A stretch of DNA of 64,000 bases from Niallia sp. Man26 (GCF_022049065.2 NZ_CP095743.1:759001-823000), one strand, 5' to 3'; shown: positions 25,049-32,716, counted from the first letter of the stretch. The notes: a model not told the origin generated them from the letters alone. Numbers and translations: made by a program.

Positions 25049-25267
25049 ATGAAAGGTTTACTTAAAAGAGCTGTAGAAAGTAATGAGGTATTAGAAATGA
25101 TTTATCAAAACAATAAAGGTGAATTCAGTCAACGTAGGATTCAGATTATTAAAGTAAGTGAAGAGTCCTTTAGTGCCTATTGCTTTACACGTAAACAGCA
25201 GCGCACTTTTAAGTTATCTAACGTTTTATCAATGGGACCAATACGGAAAGTAATGAGAGGTGCGTAA
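25049..25267 (+). CDS. Small SOS-controlled protein, 72 aa
   Basis: ATG 25049 preceded by AAAGGGAGG at eight bases (a TTG three bases earlier is less likely). The product begins MKGLLKRAVESNEVLEMIYQ and has FSQRRIQIIKV and CFTRKQQRTFKLSNVLSM, resembling the small WYL-like proteins encoded with YolD family members. First gene of the rightward LexA-controlled operon; the next gene starts three bases after its stop. Confidence 0.72.
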   Translation: MKGLLKRAVESNEVLEMIYQNNKGEFSQRRIQIIKVSEESFSAYCFTRKQQRTFKLSNVLSMGPIRKVMRGA

Positions 25268-25269
25268 TT

Positions 25270-25530
25270 ATGGAATTAGCAAAGCCTAAGAAAGTTAAGA
25301 AACCCGCAAGACCAACAAGAGATGAATTTGAATTAGAGGAAATCGCCAATACCTTAACGGAAGCATTTGAGGAAAAGAATGAACTAAGACTAACTGTGTG
25401 GAAGAGAGAAGATCCAGTAAGAGGTAAAGTGGTTAAGATGGATAGTAATACAAAATTAATACATATAGAAAATTTTAGTGAAACAATTAAGGTTAAATTT
25501 ATGGATATTTTATATGTTCAGAGAGTTTAA
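25270..25530 (+). CDS. Second YolD-like protein
   Basis: 86 residues. The N-terminus is a basic, Pro-rich tail (KPKKVKKPARPTRDEFELEE); the rest matches the YolD core: AFEEKNELRLTVWKREDPVRGKVVKM and a FSETIKVKFMDILYVQRV ending. So the divergent SOS promoters drive a YolD-type protein on each side. Followed by a clear terminator. Confidence 0.72.
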   Translation: MELAKPKKVKKPARPTRDEFELEEIANTLTEAFEEKNELRLTVWKREDPVRGKVVKMDSNTKLIHIENFSETIKVKFMDILYVQRV

Positions 25531-25558
25531 AAGCCCAACTCGATTGAGAAGGGCTTTC
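25530..25558 (+). terminator. Rho-independent terminator
   Basis: AAAGCCC and GGGCTTT arms with a 14-base loop, directly after the stop at 25530. Confidence 0.65.
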
Positions 25559-25561
25559 ATC

Positions 25562-26153
25562 TTATTCATTCGTAGCATCAATGACAGCTGGATGGATATA
25601 TAAGCTCTCTGCAACGTCAGGGTAATTATCTACATCAAAATTCTCCCAAACAATCTTATTATTGGTTTCTCTTGTTAATAAAACTCGAATACCATCATCA
25701 TCAGACTCTTTGCCGTATTTATCTACAAATGTAGTTTTAACTGTAACCATAGCTTTTTGTATATCTTTATCCTTAAATATTAAAGGGAATACGTTTTTTG
25801 TTTCCAATAACATTGATTTCTCTAAATCTTTATTTGACAATGTCTGATCCCCATTAATAATTACCTTCGTATAGTCACCAGTTTCAACCGTTACTACAGT
25901 CTCTTTACCTTCATTTGTTTTCTTTCCTAATTTTTCATTAATTTCTTTAGTCAATAATTCATCAGGATTCAATTTTTCTTCTGTTTTTTTAGATTTATTC
26001 TCTGGCTTAACTTCTGTACTAGCTGTTTTTGAATTCGAATTAATCTTTCCATCATCAAGAAAATCTTGAAGCGCCCAAAAGGCTCCTAATACTACTACTA
26101 TGCCTACATAAAACCACCATTGCTTAAAAATGCTCTTTTTTTCTTTAAGTCAT
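25562..26153 (-). pseudogene. Membrane-anchored protein with a probably frameshifted start
   Basis: The reading frame ending at 25562 stays open up to about 26148 and encodes a membrane helix (WWFYVGIVVVLGAFWAL), a Lys/Ser-rich linker and a 130-residue soluble domain. In that frame there is no ATG, GTG or TTG before the helix. The only ATG with a ribosome binding site (GGGGG upstream, ATG at 26153) is one base out of frame and meets TAA two codons later. Either a one-base change near the A run at 26137-26145 broke the gene, or it starts at a rare codon or at TTG 25972 without its anchor. Function unknown. Confidence 0.55.
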
Positions 26154-26170
26154 TCAAAAGTTGTTTCCCC

Positions 26171-26374
26171 CTAATTCTCTTCTTTATACTCATATAGATC
26201 TTCTACAGTTACCCCTAATAATCTGGATAGTTTAAACGCATCTTCTAAAGATGGTCTGGACTTGCCGGAACACCACGCAGATATTGTATTAGTGGAAACT
26301 CCCATATAGTCCTTAATTTCTTCTCTATTATGCGAAGACAGCTCTATATATCCTTTGATTTTACTTACTAACAT
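26171..26374 (-). CDS. Small Xre/Cro-type repressor, 67 aa
   Basis: A single helix-turn-helix domain: IKDYMGVSTNTISAWCSGKSRPSLEDAFKLSRLLGVTVEDLY matches the Xre family core, with nothing beyond it. ATG at 26374, good AATGGAGGCAAT upstream. It likely controls the divergent promoters between it and the 26564 gene, where a palindromic operator-like site is present. Confidence 0.88.
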   Translation of the reverse strand: MLVSKIKGYIELSSHNREEIKDYMGVSTNTISAWCSGKSRPSLEDAFKLSRLLGVTVEDLYEYKEEN

Positions 26375-26439
26375 AAATTATTGCCTCCATTAAAGGTATC
26401 AAAATAACTATTCTGCAAATATGTGGATTTACCTTTCAT

Positions 26440-26474
26440 TAAAATTTTATGATTAATCACTAAAATTTTGTGAT
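26440..26474. promoter_or_regulatory. Operator-like palindrome and direct repeat upstream of the Xre gene
   Basis: ATCACTAAAATTTTGTGAT (26456-26474) is a near-perfect palindrome, and its right part TAAAATTTTGTGAT is repeated with one change at 26440-26453. Placement in the divergent promoter region of a small Xre repressor suggests its binding sites. Confidence 0.6.
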
Positions 26475-26524
26475 AGACAGGCATCAATAGTGAAAATACC
26501 CATATAGTATATCAACTACGAACT

Positions 26525-26544
26525 ACAATGTAGTCTACTAAGTA
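26525..26544 (+). repeat. Direct repeats flanking the 60-aa membrane gene, left copy
   Basis: ACAATGTAGT (26525-26534) recurs exactly at 26806-26815, and GTCTACTAAGTA (26533-26544) recurs as GTCTACTATGTA at 26762-26773. The repeats flank a small membrane gene and lie before the FtsK/replication-relaxation genes, like iterons or regulator sites. Confidence 0.5.
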
Positions 26545-26563
26545 AATTTCAGGAGGAAAACGA

Positions 26564-26746
26564 ATGGATCCTATAACATTTGGAACGGTTCTTATTGGCT
26601 CAGCTGGTGGATCTCTATTGGTTGTCACTGCATTAGAAAAGATGAATATTACCATAAATGAAGGCATGATAAAGCTAGTTTTAGAAACAGTTAAGTTTGG
26701 CGGAATTCTGTGGTTTATTAACCATATCAGCAAGATTTTCTTCTAA
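26564..26746 (+). CDS. Two-helix membrane protein, 60 aa
   Basis: ATG 26564 after CAGGAGGAAAACGA. Residues 4-24 (ITFGTVLIGSAGGSLLVVTAL) and 40-57 (LVLETVKFGGILWFINHISK) are membrane helices. This kind of small protein is found beside FtsK-like and replication-relaxation genes in Bacillus phages and plasmids; role unknown. It is flanked by short direct repeats. Confidence 0.68.
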   Translation: MDPITFGTVLIGSAGGSLLVVTALEKMNITINEGMIKLVLETVKFGGILWFINHISKIFF

Positions 26747-26761
26747 GTAGTATGCATTGCA

Positions 26762-26815
26762 GTCTACTATGTAGGGGTCTATGTATCTGTCACTTGGTGA
26801 ATTTGACAATGTAGT
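26762..26815 (+). repeat. Direct repeats flanking the 60-aa membrane gene, right copies
   Basis: GTCTACTATGTA (26762-26773) and ACAATGTAGT (26806-26815) match the copies at 26533 and 26525. Confidence 0.5.
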
Positions 26816-26862
26816 GTGCAAAGATTGATAGATTAGTATTTAAAACTTGTACATCTTACTTC

Positions 26863-26927
26863 TTATTGAGAGCGACTGATATGTTTATCAACATATCTCT
26901 TTTCTTCGCTGCTTCTCAGCTCAATAA
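26863..26927. other. Structured, origin-like element upstream of FtsK/replication-relaxation genes
   Basis: Nested inverted repeats: outer TTATTGAG (26863-26870) with CTCAATAA (26920-26927), middle AGCG (26871-26874) with CGCT (26907-26910), inner perfect 8-bp GATATGTT/AACATATC hairpin with TATC loop (26878-26897). Such folding is usual for replication or nicking origins and for regulatory leaders. No T run follows, so a terminator is less likely. Confidence 0.5.
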
Positions 26928-26948
26928 AGATTGAAAGGAGTTTTGAAA

Positions 26949-27269
26949 ATGAGTGGTTTTAATCGCATTATTGAATCGATATTTCAAGGATATAAAGAAA
27001 GTAAAACGGTTGTGGATAGAAAACATGAGTGTAAATTTGATGAGTTAGGTTATACGCCTTTTCTATTTAGTGATAAATATTTGAAGGAGTTATACCTCGA
27101 ATTAGAGAGTGAAGAAGATTATGAAAGGTTGATTAATTATATGGACCGTTTTGACCTATATGGGAATGGCTATAAATTTTGCGACCAATTGTACATTCAC
27201 ACTAAAGATGATTATGAGAAGTTGAAGAAGAAAAAAGATAAAAACGATGACTGGTTGAATTGGGTTTAA
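26949..27269 (+). CDS. Phage hypothetical protein upstream of the FtsK-like ATPase, 106 aa
   Basis: Start set at ATG 26949 with GAAAGGAG upstream. Acidic and aromatic-rich, with a Lys-rich C-terminal stretch ending in DDWLNWV. No recognised family. It is the first gene of a three-gene run with the FtsK-like and replication-relaxation genes (16-base gap, then overlap), so it may work with them. Confidence 0.68.
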   Translation: MSGFNRIIESIFQGYKESKTVVDRKHECKFDELGYTPFLFSDKYLKELYLELESEEDYERLINYMDRFDLYGNGYKFCDQLYIHTKDDYEKLKKKKDKNDDWLNWV

Positions 27270-27284
27270 AAAAGGAGGAATAAC

Positions 27285-28463
27285 ATGATTGAACTATTCG
27301 CAATTCCATTAGCTATTGCTGGTGCCGCACTGATACCTAAAAGAAAAATGAAGGATGAGGATAAAATTAACCAAATATTCATCAACAGACGAGTAGGAAT
27401 CAAATCAGGTGAAACAATTAAATACCCCAAGCTAATCCGCAAACATACCGATTCTAAATCTTATTCCACATACCTGTACTCACTCCCGTTAGGAATCCCA
27501 TCAGAAGCCATTGAAGGCTTATTACCAGTATTAAATGATGGCCTTAATAAAGAGGTTGATTATGAATTCGACGGCTTATTAAAGCTGCGTGTGTACCACG
27601 AAGAACTACCGAATAAGTGGAATTATGACAAAACTTTAATTAAACCAGGAACATGGGAAGTCCCGATTGGCAGAAACCATACAGGTATTCTATATCATGA
27701 TTTTGAAAAGTACTGCCACTTACTAAACGGCGGTGTTACCCGTTTTGGTAAAACAGTATTTATGAAGGGGATTCTTAACACTTTGATAATGAATAACCCT
27801 GATGACATAGAGATTTACATTCTAGATCTTAAAGCAGGATTGGAATTCTACAAATATAAAAAATTATTTCCACAACAAGTAAAAGAAGTAGCCTGTGATG
27901 TATTTGAATCAGCTGAGGTACTAATGAAATTAACCGAGGAACTTAAACAAAAAGAAACAATGTTCAGGGAAAAAGGATATACAAACATAATTGATACTCC
28001 TATAAAGAAAAGGACATTTATCTTTGTGGATGAAGGAGCAGAGCTTTCTCCTAATATTGTTAAAGACAGAGCTTCAAAGAAATATGCTGAGTTCTGCCAG
28101 GCAGCACTATCTGAGATTGCTCGTATTGGTGGAGGTATAGGATATAGACTTATCTACGCTACTCAGTATCCAACAAAGGAAGCAGTCCCAATGCAGGTGA
28201 AAATGAACATAGTTGCTCGTATATCATTTATCTGTGCAGCAAGAATGGGTAGTATGGTGCTATTGGATGATGCAGGAGCTGAAGACCTACCGTCCATTCC
28301 AGGCAGAGCCATTTACCTTGTGGAGAAAAAAAGAACCGTACAGGTGCCTTACATTGACGATAGTATGATTCTTAAAATGATGGAGGAGAACGATGATTTC
28401 AACTCAAAGCCGAATAGAAAGATTATTGACGACGATAGACACATTGGGCGTAGTGAAAATTAA
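27285..28463 (+). CDS. FtsK/SpoIIIE-like DNA translocase
   Basis: 392 residues. An N-terminal hydrophobic segment (ELFAIPLAIAGAALIP) is followed by an ATPase core with Walker A GVTRFGKT (Lys156), Walker B IFVDEGAEL, and a LIYATQYPTKEAVP sensor-like block; C-terminal arginine-rich part. Compared with SpoIIIE it lacks the four-helix membrane domain and the gamma DNA-reading domain, as in ICE and plasmid coupling-type or phage versions. Paired with the replication-relaxation protein, it likely acts in replication or segregation of the circular phage genome. AAAAGGAGGAAT precedes ATG 27285. Confidence 0.9.
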   Translation: MIELFAIPLAIAGAALIPKRKMKDEDKINQIFINRRVGIKSGETIKYPKLIRKHTDSKSYSTYLYSLPLGIPSEAIEGLLPVLNDGLNKEVDYEFDGLLKLRVYHEELPNKWNYDKTLIKPGTWEVPIGRNHTGILYHDFEKYCHLLNGGVTRFGKTVFMKGILNTLIMNNPDDIEIYILDLKAGLEFYKYKKLFPQQVKEVACDVFESAEVLMKLTEELKQKETMFREKGYTNIIDTPIKKRTFIFVDEGAELSPNIVKDRASKKYAEFCQAALSEIARIGGGIGYRLIYATQYPTKEAVPMQVKMNIVARISFICAARMGSMVLLDDAGAEDLPSIPGRAIYLVEKKRTVQVPYIDDSMILKMMEENDDFNSKPNRKIIDDDRHIGRSEN

Positions 28464-29028
28464 ACATCTCCAAAGAATTCATGATTTAAAAAGCTATAGA
28501 AACGCATGCAGAGTAGTCCAACAGTTGAAACCATATATAAATGAGTCCTTCCACAATAGAGAGAAGATTATCTATTTAAATAAAGCGGGAAGGGAACTTA
28601 TAGGAGCAACCAAAGAAGGGAAGAAAACTTCTCAAATAGATCATGATTTGTTAAGAAATGAAGTGTATTTACATTTTGATTGTCCGATTGACTGGAAAAA
28701 TGAATTTATTAGCGAAATTGAAATGGTTACTGTTCCAACATTAGAAATGAAAATTAAAGGACTGAAACCTGCAACTAAGAGAAGGATAGTGAGTGATGCT
28801 GCCTTTATAAGAAATGGATACATTCATTTAGTCGAAGTTGATAACACGAGGGATATGATCGATAACAAAAAGAAGATACAACGGTATGAAGAATTAATGC
28901 CATTGATAAAAAATGCAGTTCCAGTATTGTTATTTTTCACAACAACTGAAGATAGGAAAAATAAATTAGAGAATTGGTGTAAAGGGAAGGGTTTTAGATA
29001 TCAAGTCAAGACCTTTTCTGAATTATAG
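28393..29028 (+). CDS. Replication-relaxation family protein
   Basis: 211 residues of the replication-relaxation type: N-terminal winged-helix part (SRIERLLTTIDTLGVVKIKHLQRIHDLKSYRNACRVVQQL), then a nuclease-like domain with VSDAAFIRNGYIHLVEVDNTRDM and VLLFFTTTEDRKNKL. The family was named for plasmid replication and DNA relaxation and commonly follows an FtsK-like gene. The start overlaps the FtsK-like gene by 71 bases, an unusually long overlap, so the two are coupled. It ends at the right border of the prophage. Confidence 0.85.
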   Translation: MISTQSRIERLLTTIDTLGVVKIKHLQRIHDLKSYRNACRVVQQLKPYINESFHNREKIIYLNKAGRELIGATKEGKKTSQIDHDLLRNEVYLHFDCPIDWKNEFISEIEMVTVPTLEMKIKGLKPATKRRIVSDAAFIRNGYIHLVEVDNTRDMIDNKKKIQRYEELMPLIKNAVPVLLFFTTTEDRKNKLENWCKGKGFRYQVKTFSEL

Positions 29029-29066
29029 ATGAAATAAAATGTCTTTTGTTGGTAAAGGAGTACCTC
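29029..29066. other. Right attachment junction of prophage A (approximate)
   Basis: Left of about 29,064 the leftward permease frame reads PLPTKDILFHL and stops, unlike the long hydrophobic C-terminus expected of the family after GQIAAIWVGGGT. Host identity resumes rightward. The left junction is outside the window, so the core repeat cannot be defined. Confidence 0.6.
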
Positions 29067-29875
29067 CACCAACCCAAATCGCTGCAATCTGCCCAAGCGC
29101 TGTCAAAGTGCTAATACCAGTGCCAATCGCGTGGGCAAATAAGCCGGCAATGGAACCTGCAAGGGAAATGCCTGAGAAGCCGGAGCCGTCCAGACCTGTG
29201 ATGACACCTACTGCTGTTAAAGTAATGGCGCCTATTTCTTTTGTAAGTGGAACGGTTGAGGCTAATGCGACACCAAGGTCATTGACGAGTCCTAGTGAGG
29301 AATCGGGAAGATGGTCGCCGACGATTGAAGTGAACCCAGAGTCGCCGAGATAGAAAAATGCGGCGATTGGAATAACAGGACCAAACACTTTAAAGCCAAA
29401 CTGGAACCCTTCAATTAAGTAGCTTGTTGTTTTTTCAAGTCCTTTGTTTTTATAGCTGACAAGGGTAATAAGAACAAGGATAAAAATAGACGTTCCACCT
29501 ACCAAGGCTGTAGCATCACCGCCTTGGAGATTGAGTATATACATTGCAACAACATCAAGCACAAAGAGAATGGGGATTAGAATGGAGAAAAAACGTTTTT
29601 GTGTCTTGGACAGTAAATAGCTCTCTTTTTTTGGAAGGATTGTTGTCTCAGAGCTGGTAACGCCTGTTTTATGTGTAAGCTTGCCGCTTTTTATATCTCT
29701 TTTTATTAAGAAAAATGCAGTGAGTGTTGTCACAAGCCCCATGACTATGACAAGGGGAATGCTTGCTTGCATGACAGATTCGACAGAAATGCCTGCTGCG
29801 TCTGCTGTCAGCTTTGGTGCTGCTTGAATGACATAGTCACCGGATAAGGCAATGCCATGACCGAACAGGTTCATT

Positions 29876-29888
29876 GCCATTGCAACTG
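29876..29888. other. Attachment core of element B, left copy
   Basis: GCCATTGCAACTG, identical to 33979-33991; flanking bases differ on both sides. It encodes the AVAM of the permease. Confidence 0.85.
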
Positions 29889-29910
29889 GTATAGCCATCA
29901 AAGAGTCCTT

Positions 29911-31347
29911 TTAGTTAAGCTTGAAGTGTTTAATAATGATAGAGGGAGTTTTGCCGGGAGCTCTGCGGTAGTTGGCAGGCACATCTATTGTTATCGTTTG
30001 GAACAGGTCATTTATAAAGCTTTTCTTTTCAAAATCACTCGCTGTCACCCACATTTGAGGGAGGTTACTAAATAGAGATAGAACAGAGTGATAATCTAAT
30101 GGAGCATATTCCTCCACCATGCTGTTAAGTTCTTCAGAAAGTAATGCTTCTTTCTTCGTATCCTCTTGAGTCATTTCTAGATACTCTTCTTGCGAAATAA
30201 CGTTATTGCCTAATGCCATCAACCAGTTTTTTTTGCGAGTCCTTATGGCAGCCAGGTCTTTTTTAAATGTATCTATCATTTGTGATTGGTCGTGTGGTTG
30301 TTCAATAGGGTAATTTTTTAAATCTTCTTGTGAAAATTGTAGATAACGTTCTGAATCATCTGCTGACAGGTTGTGGAATAATTCAGTTGTTAGTACTTTT
30401 TCTGTAATCATTGGGAGATTGCAATTGCCGCCGTTCTTTTTAGTAATACATATATAATGCTTGCTACCACGGGATTTTTTTGTGTATCCAGATAAGGAAC
30501 TGCCACATCTTGCACATCGTAACACTCCAGAGAAATGAAAGGGAGAAGTAGCTTTTTTTCCTTCTTTTGCTCTTTGCTGCCTGTACCGTTGAGCAAGATT
30601 GAATGTAGTCTCATCAATAATGGCTGGATGCTTAACATCATCAGAAATAATCACATCTAAATCGGAATTATTTCCCCATCTAAGCTTACCCATGTACACA
30701 GGGTTATCTATCATTTTTCCTATTGTTCGTATGTCCTTTTTAATCCCTAAGTGCTGGAGATATAAGGAGATGTTACGCATGCCATTACCACTATTATAAA
30801 GTCTGAAAATATCCTTTACGAAGCAAGCTTCTTTCTCGTTAATAACAAGCTCTCCATTTTGATAGCTATATCCAAAAGGGGCTTTCCCGCCATTACGTTC
30901 GCCTAATAAAGCTTTTTTGGTCATATTAACAACTACACGTTCTGATATTGTTTCACGTTCCCACTGTGCGATGGCAGCCACTAATGTTATTAAGAAGCGG
31001 CCAATTGCTGTGGTTGTGTCGAACGGTTCTGTTACCGACCTAATCGCAATATTATTCTCATCAAAAAGTTGAAGAAGATCATCTAAATCTCTAACAGATC
31101 GGACAAGACGGTCAAGCTTGTAAAAGACGACCACATTAAATTTATGCTCCTTTGCATCTGAAATTAATCGCTGAATTTCCGGGCGGTTTAAGTTCTTTGC
31201 ACTAACACCTTCTTCTACAAAAATATCGTATAATTCCCATCTTTGTGACTTGATAAAGTTAATACCATGATCCTTCTGTGATGCAATACTGTAGCCGTCT
31301 CGAAATTGCTCGTCTTTGGATACTCGAGTGTACAATGCTGCTTTCAT
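29911..31347 (-). CDS. Large serine recombinase (integrase of element B)
   Basis: 478 residues. Resolvase catalytic domain at the N-terminus with ALYTRVSKDEQ (nucleophile Ser10), FYKLDRLVRSVRDL and AQWERETISERV; then the recombinase domain (GKAPFGYSYQNGELVINEKEA) and a zinc-ribbon with CARCGSSLSGY and paired cysteines, followed by a coiled coil. Full length for the phage-integrase class. It ends 23 bases from the attachment core, as expected. AGGAGGAAATCACT precedes ATG 31347. Catalyses site-specific insertion into, and with a directionality factor excision from, the permease gene. Confidence 0.95.
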   Translation of the reverse strand: MKAALYTRVSKDEQFRDGYSIASQKDHGINFIKSQRWELYDIFVEEGVSAKNLNRPEIQRLISDAKEHKFNVVVFYKLDRLVRSVRDLDDLLQLFDENNIAIRSVTEPFDTTTAIGRFLITLVAAIAQWERETISERVVVNMTKKALLGERNGGKAPFGYSYQNGELVINEKEACFVKDIFRLYNSGNGMRNISLYLQHLGIKKDIRTIGKMIDNPVYMGKLRWGNNSDLDVIISDDVKHPAIIDETTFNLAQRYRQQRAKEGKKATSPFHFSGVLRCARCGSSLSGYTKKSRGSKHYICITKKNGGNCNLPMITEKVLTTELFHNLSADDSERYLQFSQEDLKNYPIEQPHDQSQMIDTFKKDLAAIRTRKKNWLMALGNNVISQEEYLEMTQEDTKKEALLSEELNSMVEEYAPLDYHSVLSLFSNLPQMWVTASDFEKKSFINDLFQTITIDVPANYRRAPGKTPSIIIKHFKLN

Positions 31348-31493
31348 TAGTGATTTCCTCCTTCTTTTCAGCGCATTTTTTCACTTGAAAAGATAAAAAA
31401 CATGCTTATCATTAATTTAATATATGATGGCAGCTTATTTAGTATGGCTGGTGCTGTAAATGGTTTAGGGAATATCACCGTAAAATAAAAATA

Positions 31494-31522
31494 GCACCTG
31501 GAAGCTAAATCGTCCCAGGTGC
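31494..31522 (-). terminator. Terminator of the element B repressor gene
   Basis: CCAGGTGC and GCACCTGG arms, followed on the minus strand by TATTTTTATTTT. The stem overlaps the last codons of the repressor. Confidence 0.8.
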
Positions 31523-31927
31523 GTTATTACTTTCTGCTTTACGCTCTTTCGCAAGTTTTACAATCATTTTAAAGTGTTCTTCCACTATTTTTACATCTTG
31601 CGGAGATAGAATTTTCCATTGTTCTATGTCAAAAAGTCTCATTTGCTCAAAGCCATATTGTTTTATTAATTTGTTTATTTCATTTAAAGAATAATTATTT
31701 TCAGCTGTAAAACTTTTTGTATTATCGGATCTGCCATGAAGATAATCGGTAGATACTTCGTAAAAGTCAGCTAATTTAGTTAGTATTTCTGAGTCAGGTT
31801 CCCGATTACCTGATTCATATCCGGACAGAGTATTATTTTTCACGCCAATTTTTTCAGCAACAAACTTTTGTGATAAACCACTCTTTTCTCTTAGCAAACG
31901 CAATCTTTTTCCCATTATCTCACCCAT
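31505..31927 (-). CDS. Xre-family repressor of element B
   Basis: 140 residues from ATG 31927, which follows AGGAGGGTTGGCC. N-terminal helix-turn-helix (GKRLRLLREKSGLSQKFVAEKIGVKNNTLSGYESGNREP) and LADFYEVSTDYLHGRSD, the usual end of the CI/Xre DNA-binding domain; the C-terminal 65 residues are a charged, helical partner or sensing domain. Such proteins keep mobile elements silent. Three similar 15-bp sites in the region to its right are candidate operators. Confidence 0.9.
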   Translation of the reverse strand: MGEIMGKRLRLLREKSGLSQKFVAEKIGVKNNTLSGYESGNREPDSEILTKLADFYEVSTDYLHGRSDNTKSFTAENNYSLNEINKLIKQYGFEQMRLFDIEQWKILSPQDVKIVEEHFKMIVKLAKERKAESNNAPGTI

Positions 31928-31983
31928 GGCCAACCCTCCTTTAGTATCAATATTAGACTAATTTTTTAAAAACGTAGTGAAAA

Positions 31984-31998
31984 TTCACAAAAAGAGAA
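31984..31998. promoter_or_regulatory. Operator-like repeat 1 of element B
   Basis: TTCACAAAAAGAGAA, the most diverged of three 15-bp repeats of the form TTCGCRAARTGAGAA. Confidence 0.5.
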
Positions 31999-32012
31999 AT
32001 ATAATATTTATA

Positions 32013-32027
32013 TTCGCAAAGTGAGAA
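32013..32027. promoter_or_regulatory. Operator-like repeat 2 of element B
   Basis: TTCGCAAAGTGAGAA, 29 bp from repeat 1, on the repressor-proximal side. Confidence 0.6.
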
Positions 32028-32236
32028 AAATATAGGGCGTATTAAGTTTGCATAACGCGAAGAGGAGGTATGGAAGACTATCACAAAAGAGCTAGAATAG
32101 TAAGAATGAACAATATATAAGTTATGAAAGCAGAGAAGTTTCGAATGGAAGAACCCAATGAAATTTACCATTATGGAAAAGGGAACGAAAATTCTATAAA
32201 AATTTTGTATTGTCCCTGAGTATTTCAGTGGTAAAG

Positions 32237-32251
32237 TTCGCGAAATGAGAA
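32237..32251. promoter_or_regulatory. Operator-like repeat 3 of element B
   Basis: TTCGCGAAATGAGAA, about 120 bp before the rightward small genes. The 31928-32369 stretch holds these repeats and the divergent promoters and no convincing gene. Confidence 0.6.
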
Positions 32252-32369
32252 AAGTCGATGATTATTAAAGCTCTATTATTTTGTCCAATAATACGAACTT
32301 TATTACTAAGATTGCTTCCTAACATAATAGACAGCCTGTTGCTCATAAAATGTAAGCGGAGGCGATCTT

Positions 32370-32492
32370 ATGATAAAAGTTCCGGCAGAAAAATTAGCAG
32401 CCGCAGTAAATAAACATCTGCTGCCAGGCGTCATTCGAAGTCTTTCGAAAAAACAAAGTATGAAGAAGGATGATGGCCAAAAAGGTTCGTAA
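32370..32492 (+). CDS. Small element B protein, 40 aa
   Basis: ATG 32370 follows AGCGGAGGCGAT. The product starts MIKVPAEKLAAAVNKHLLPG and has a basic Ser/Lys-rich tail (RSLSKKQSMKKDDG). Two-gene rightward operon with the cysteine-rich protein downstream. Because small basic proteins next to serine integrases often act as excision factors, that role is possible, but nothing in the sequence proves it. Confidence 0.55.
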   Translation: MIKVPAEKLAAAVNKHLLPGVIRSLSKKQSMKKDDGQKGS

Positions 32493-32507
32493 AATGGAGG
32501 CACATGC

Positions 32508-32657
32508 ATGAGTAAAGATAGATTATGTTTAAACGAAGGATGTAAAAAGAAACCTGACCTTTATGGATACTTTTGCAGCATCGAGTGTGAAATAGAGTAT
32601 ACAGACCAGCTCAATAAACGAAATAGTGAAGAGCCGCCAAAAAAAGAGGTTACATAA
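32508..32657 (+). CDS. Small cysteine-rich element B protein, 49 aa
   Basis: ATG 32508 preceded by AAATGGAGGCACATGC. Four cysteines in LCLNEGCKKKPDLYGYFCSIEC suggest one zinc-binding site; the tail is polar. It follows the 40-aa gene by 15 bases and ends inside a strong terminator. Regulatory or directionality role is speculative. Confidence 0.6.
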   Translation: MSKDRLCLNEGCKKKPDLYGYFCSIECEIEYTDQLNKRNSEEPPKKEVT

Positions 32658-32668
32658 CCTCTTTTTTA
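32639..32668 (+). terminator. Rho-independent terminator
   Basis: AAAAGAGGTTA and TAACCTCTTTT arms with a CA loop and a T run; the left arm includes the last codons of the cysteine-rich gene. Confidence 0.88.
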
Positions 32669-32716
32669 CAGTGCTAAGATATATTAATTGTAAGCAAACA
32701 TAAATATAAACGGTTA

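Larger units (their letters stand above)
1..29060. mobile_element. Siphovirus prophage (element A), left end outside the window
   Basis: A continuous block of phage genes in the usual order for a tailed phage with an HK97-type head: HNH/terminase, portal, protease, capsid, joining proteins, tail, lysis, then accessory and regulatory genes. Nearly all structural genes run rightward. The right border is placed near 29,029-29,066, where the similarity of the minus-strand host permease stops and phage coding begins. No integrase lies next to this border, so the integrase and lysogeny genes are inferred to be left of base 1. Head, tail and lysis genes all look intact, so the prophage could be functional; this is inference. 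Confidence 0.93.
29023..29901 (-). pseudogene. yhfA: Middle part of a split yhfA-like permease
   Basis: Encodes membrane helices of an ion-transporter superfamily permease, continuing from AVAMAMNLFGHGIALSGDYV to GQIAAIWVGGGT. The start is created by the element B junction at 29876-29888; the native N-terminus is 4 kb away at 33979-34430. The C-terminus is replaced by phage sequence. No ribosome binding site is seen, so it is almost certainly inactive while both elements are in place. Precise excision of both should restore one gene of roughly 460 codons. Confidence 0.85.

Noticed and set aside
29039..29353. Plus-strand open frame rich in Pro across the split permease
   Set aside because: It is the antisense of the permease middle piece, which has clear membrane-protein composition on the minus strand.
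32062..32118. 16-codon frame (MEDYHKRARIVRMNNI) after AGGAGGT in element B
   Set aside because: The ribosome binding site directly abuts the ATG with no spacing and the frame is too short to support.
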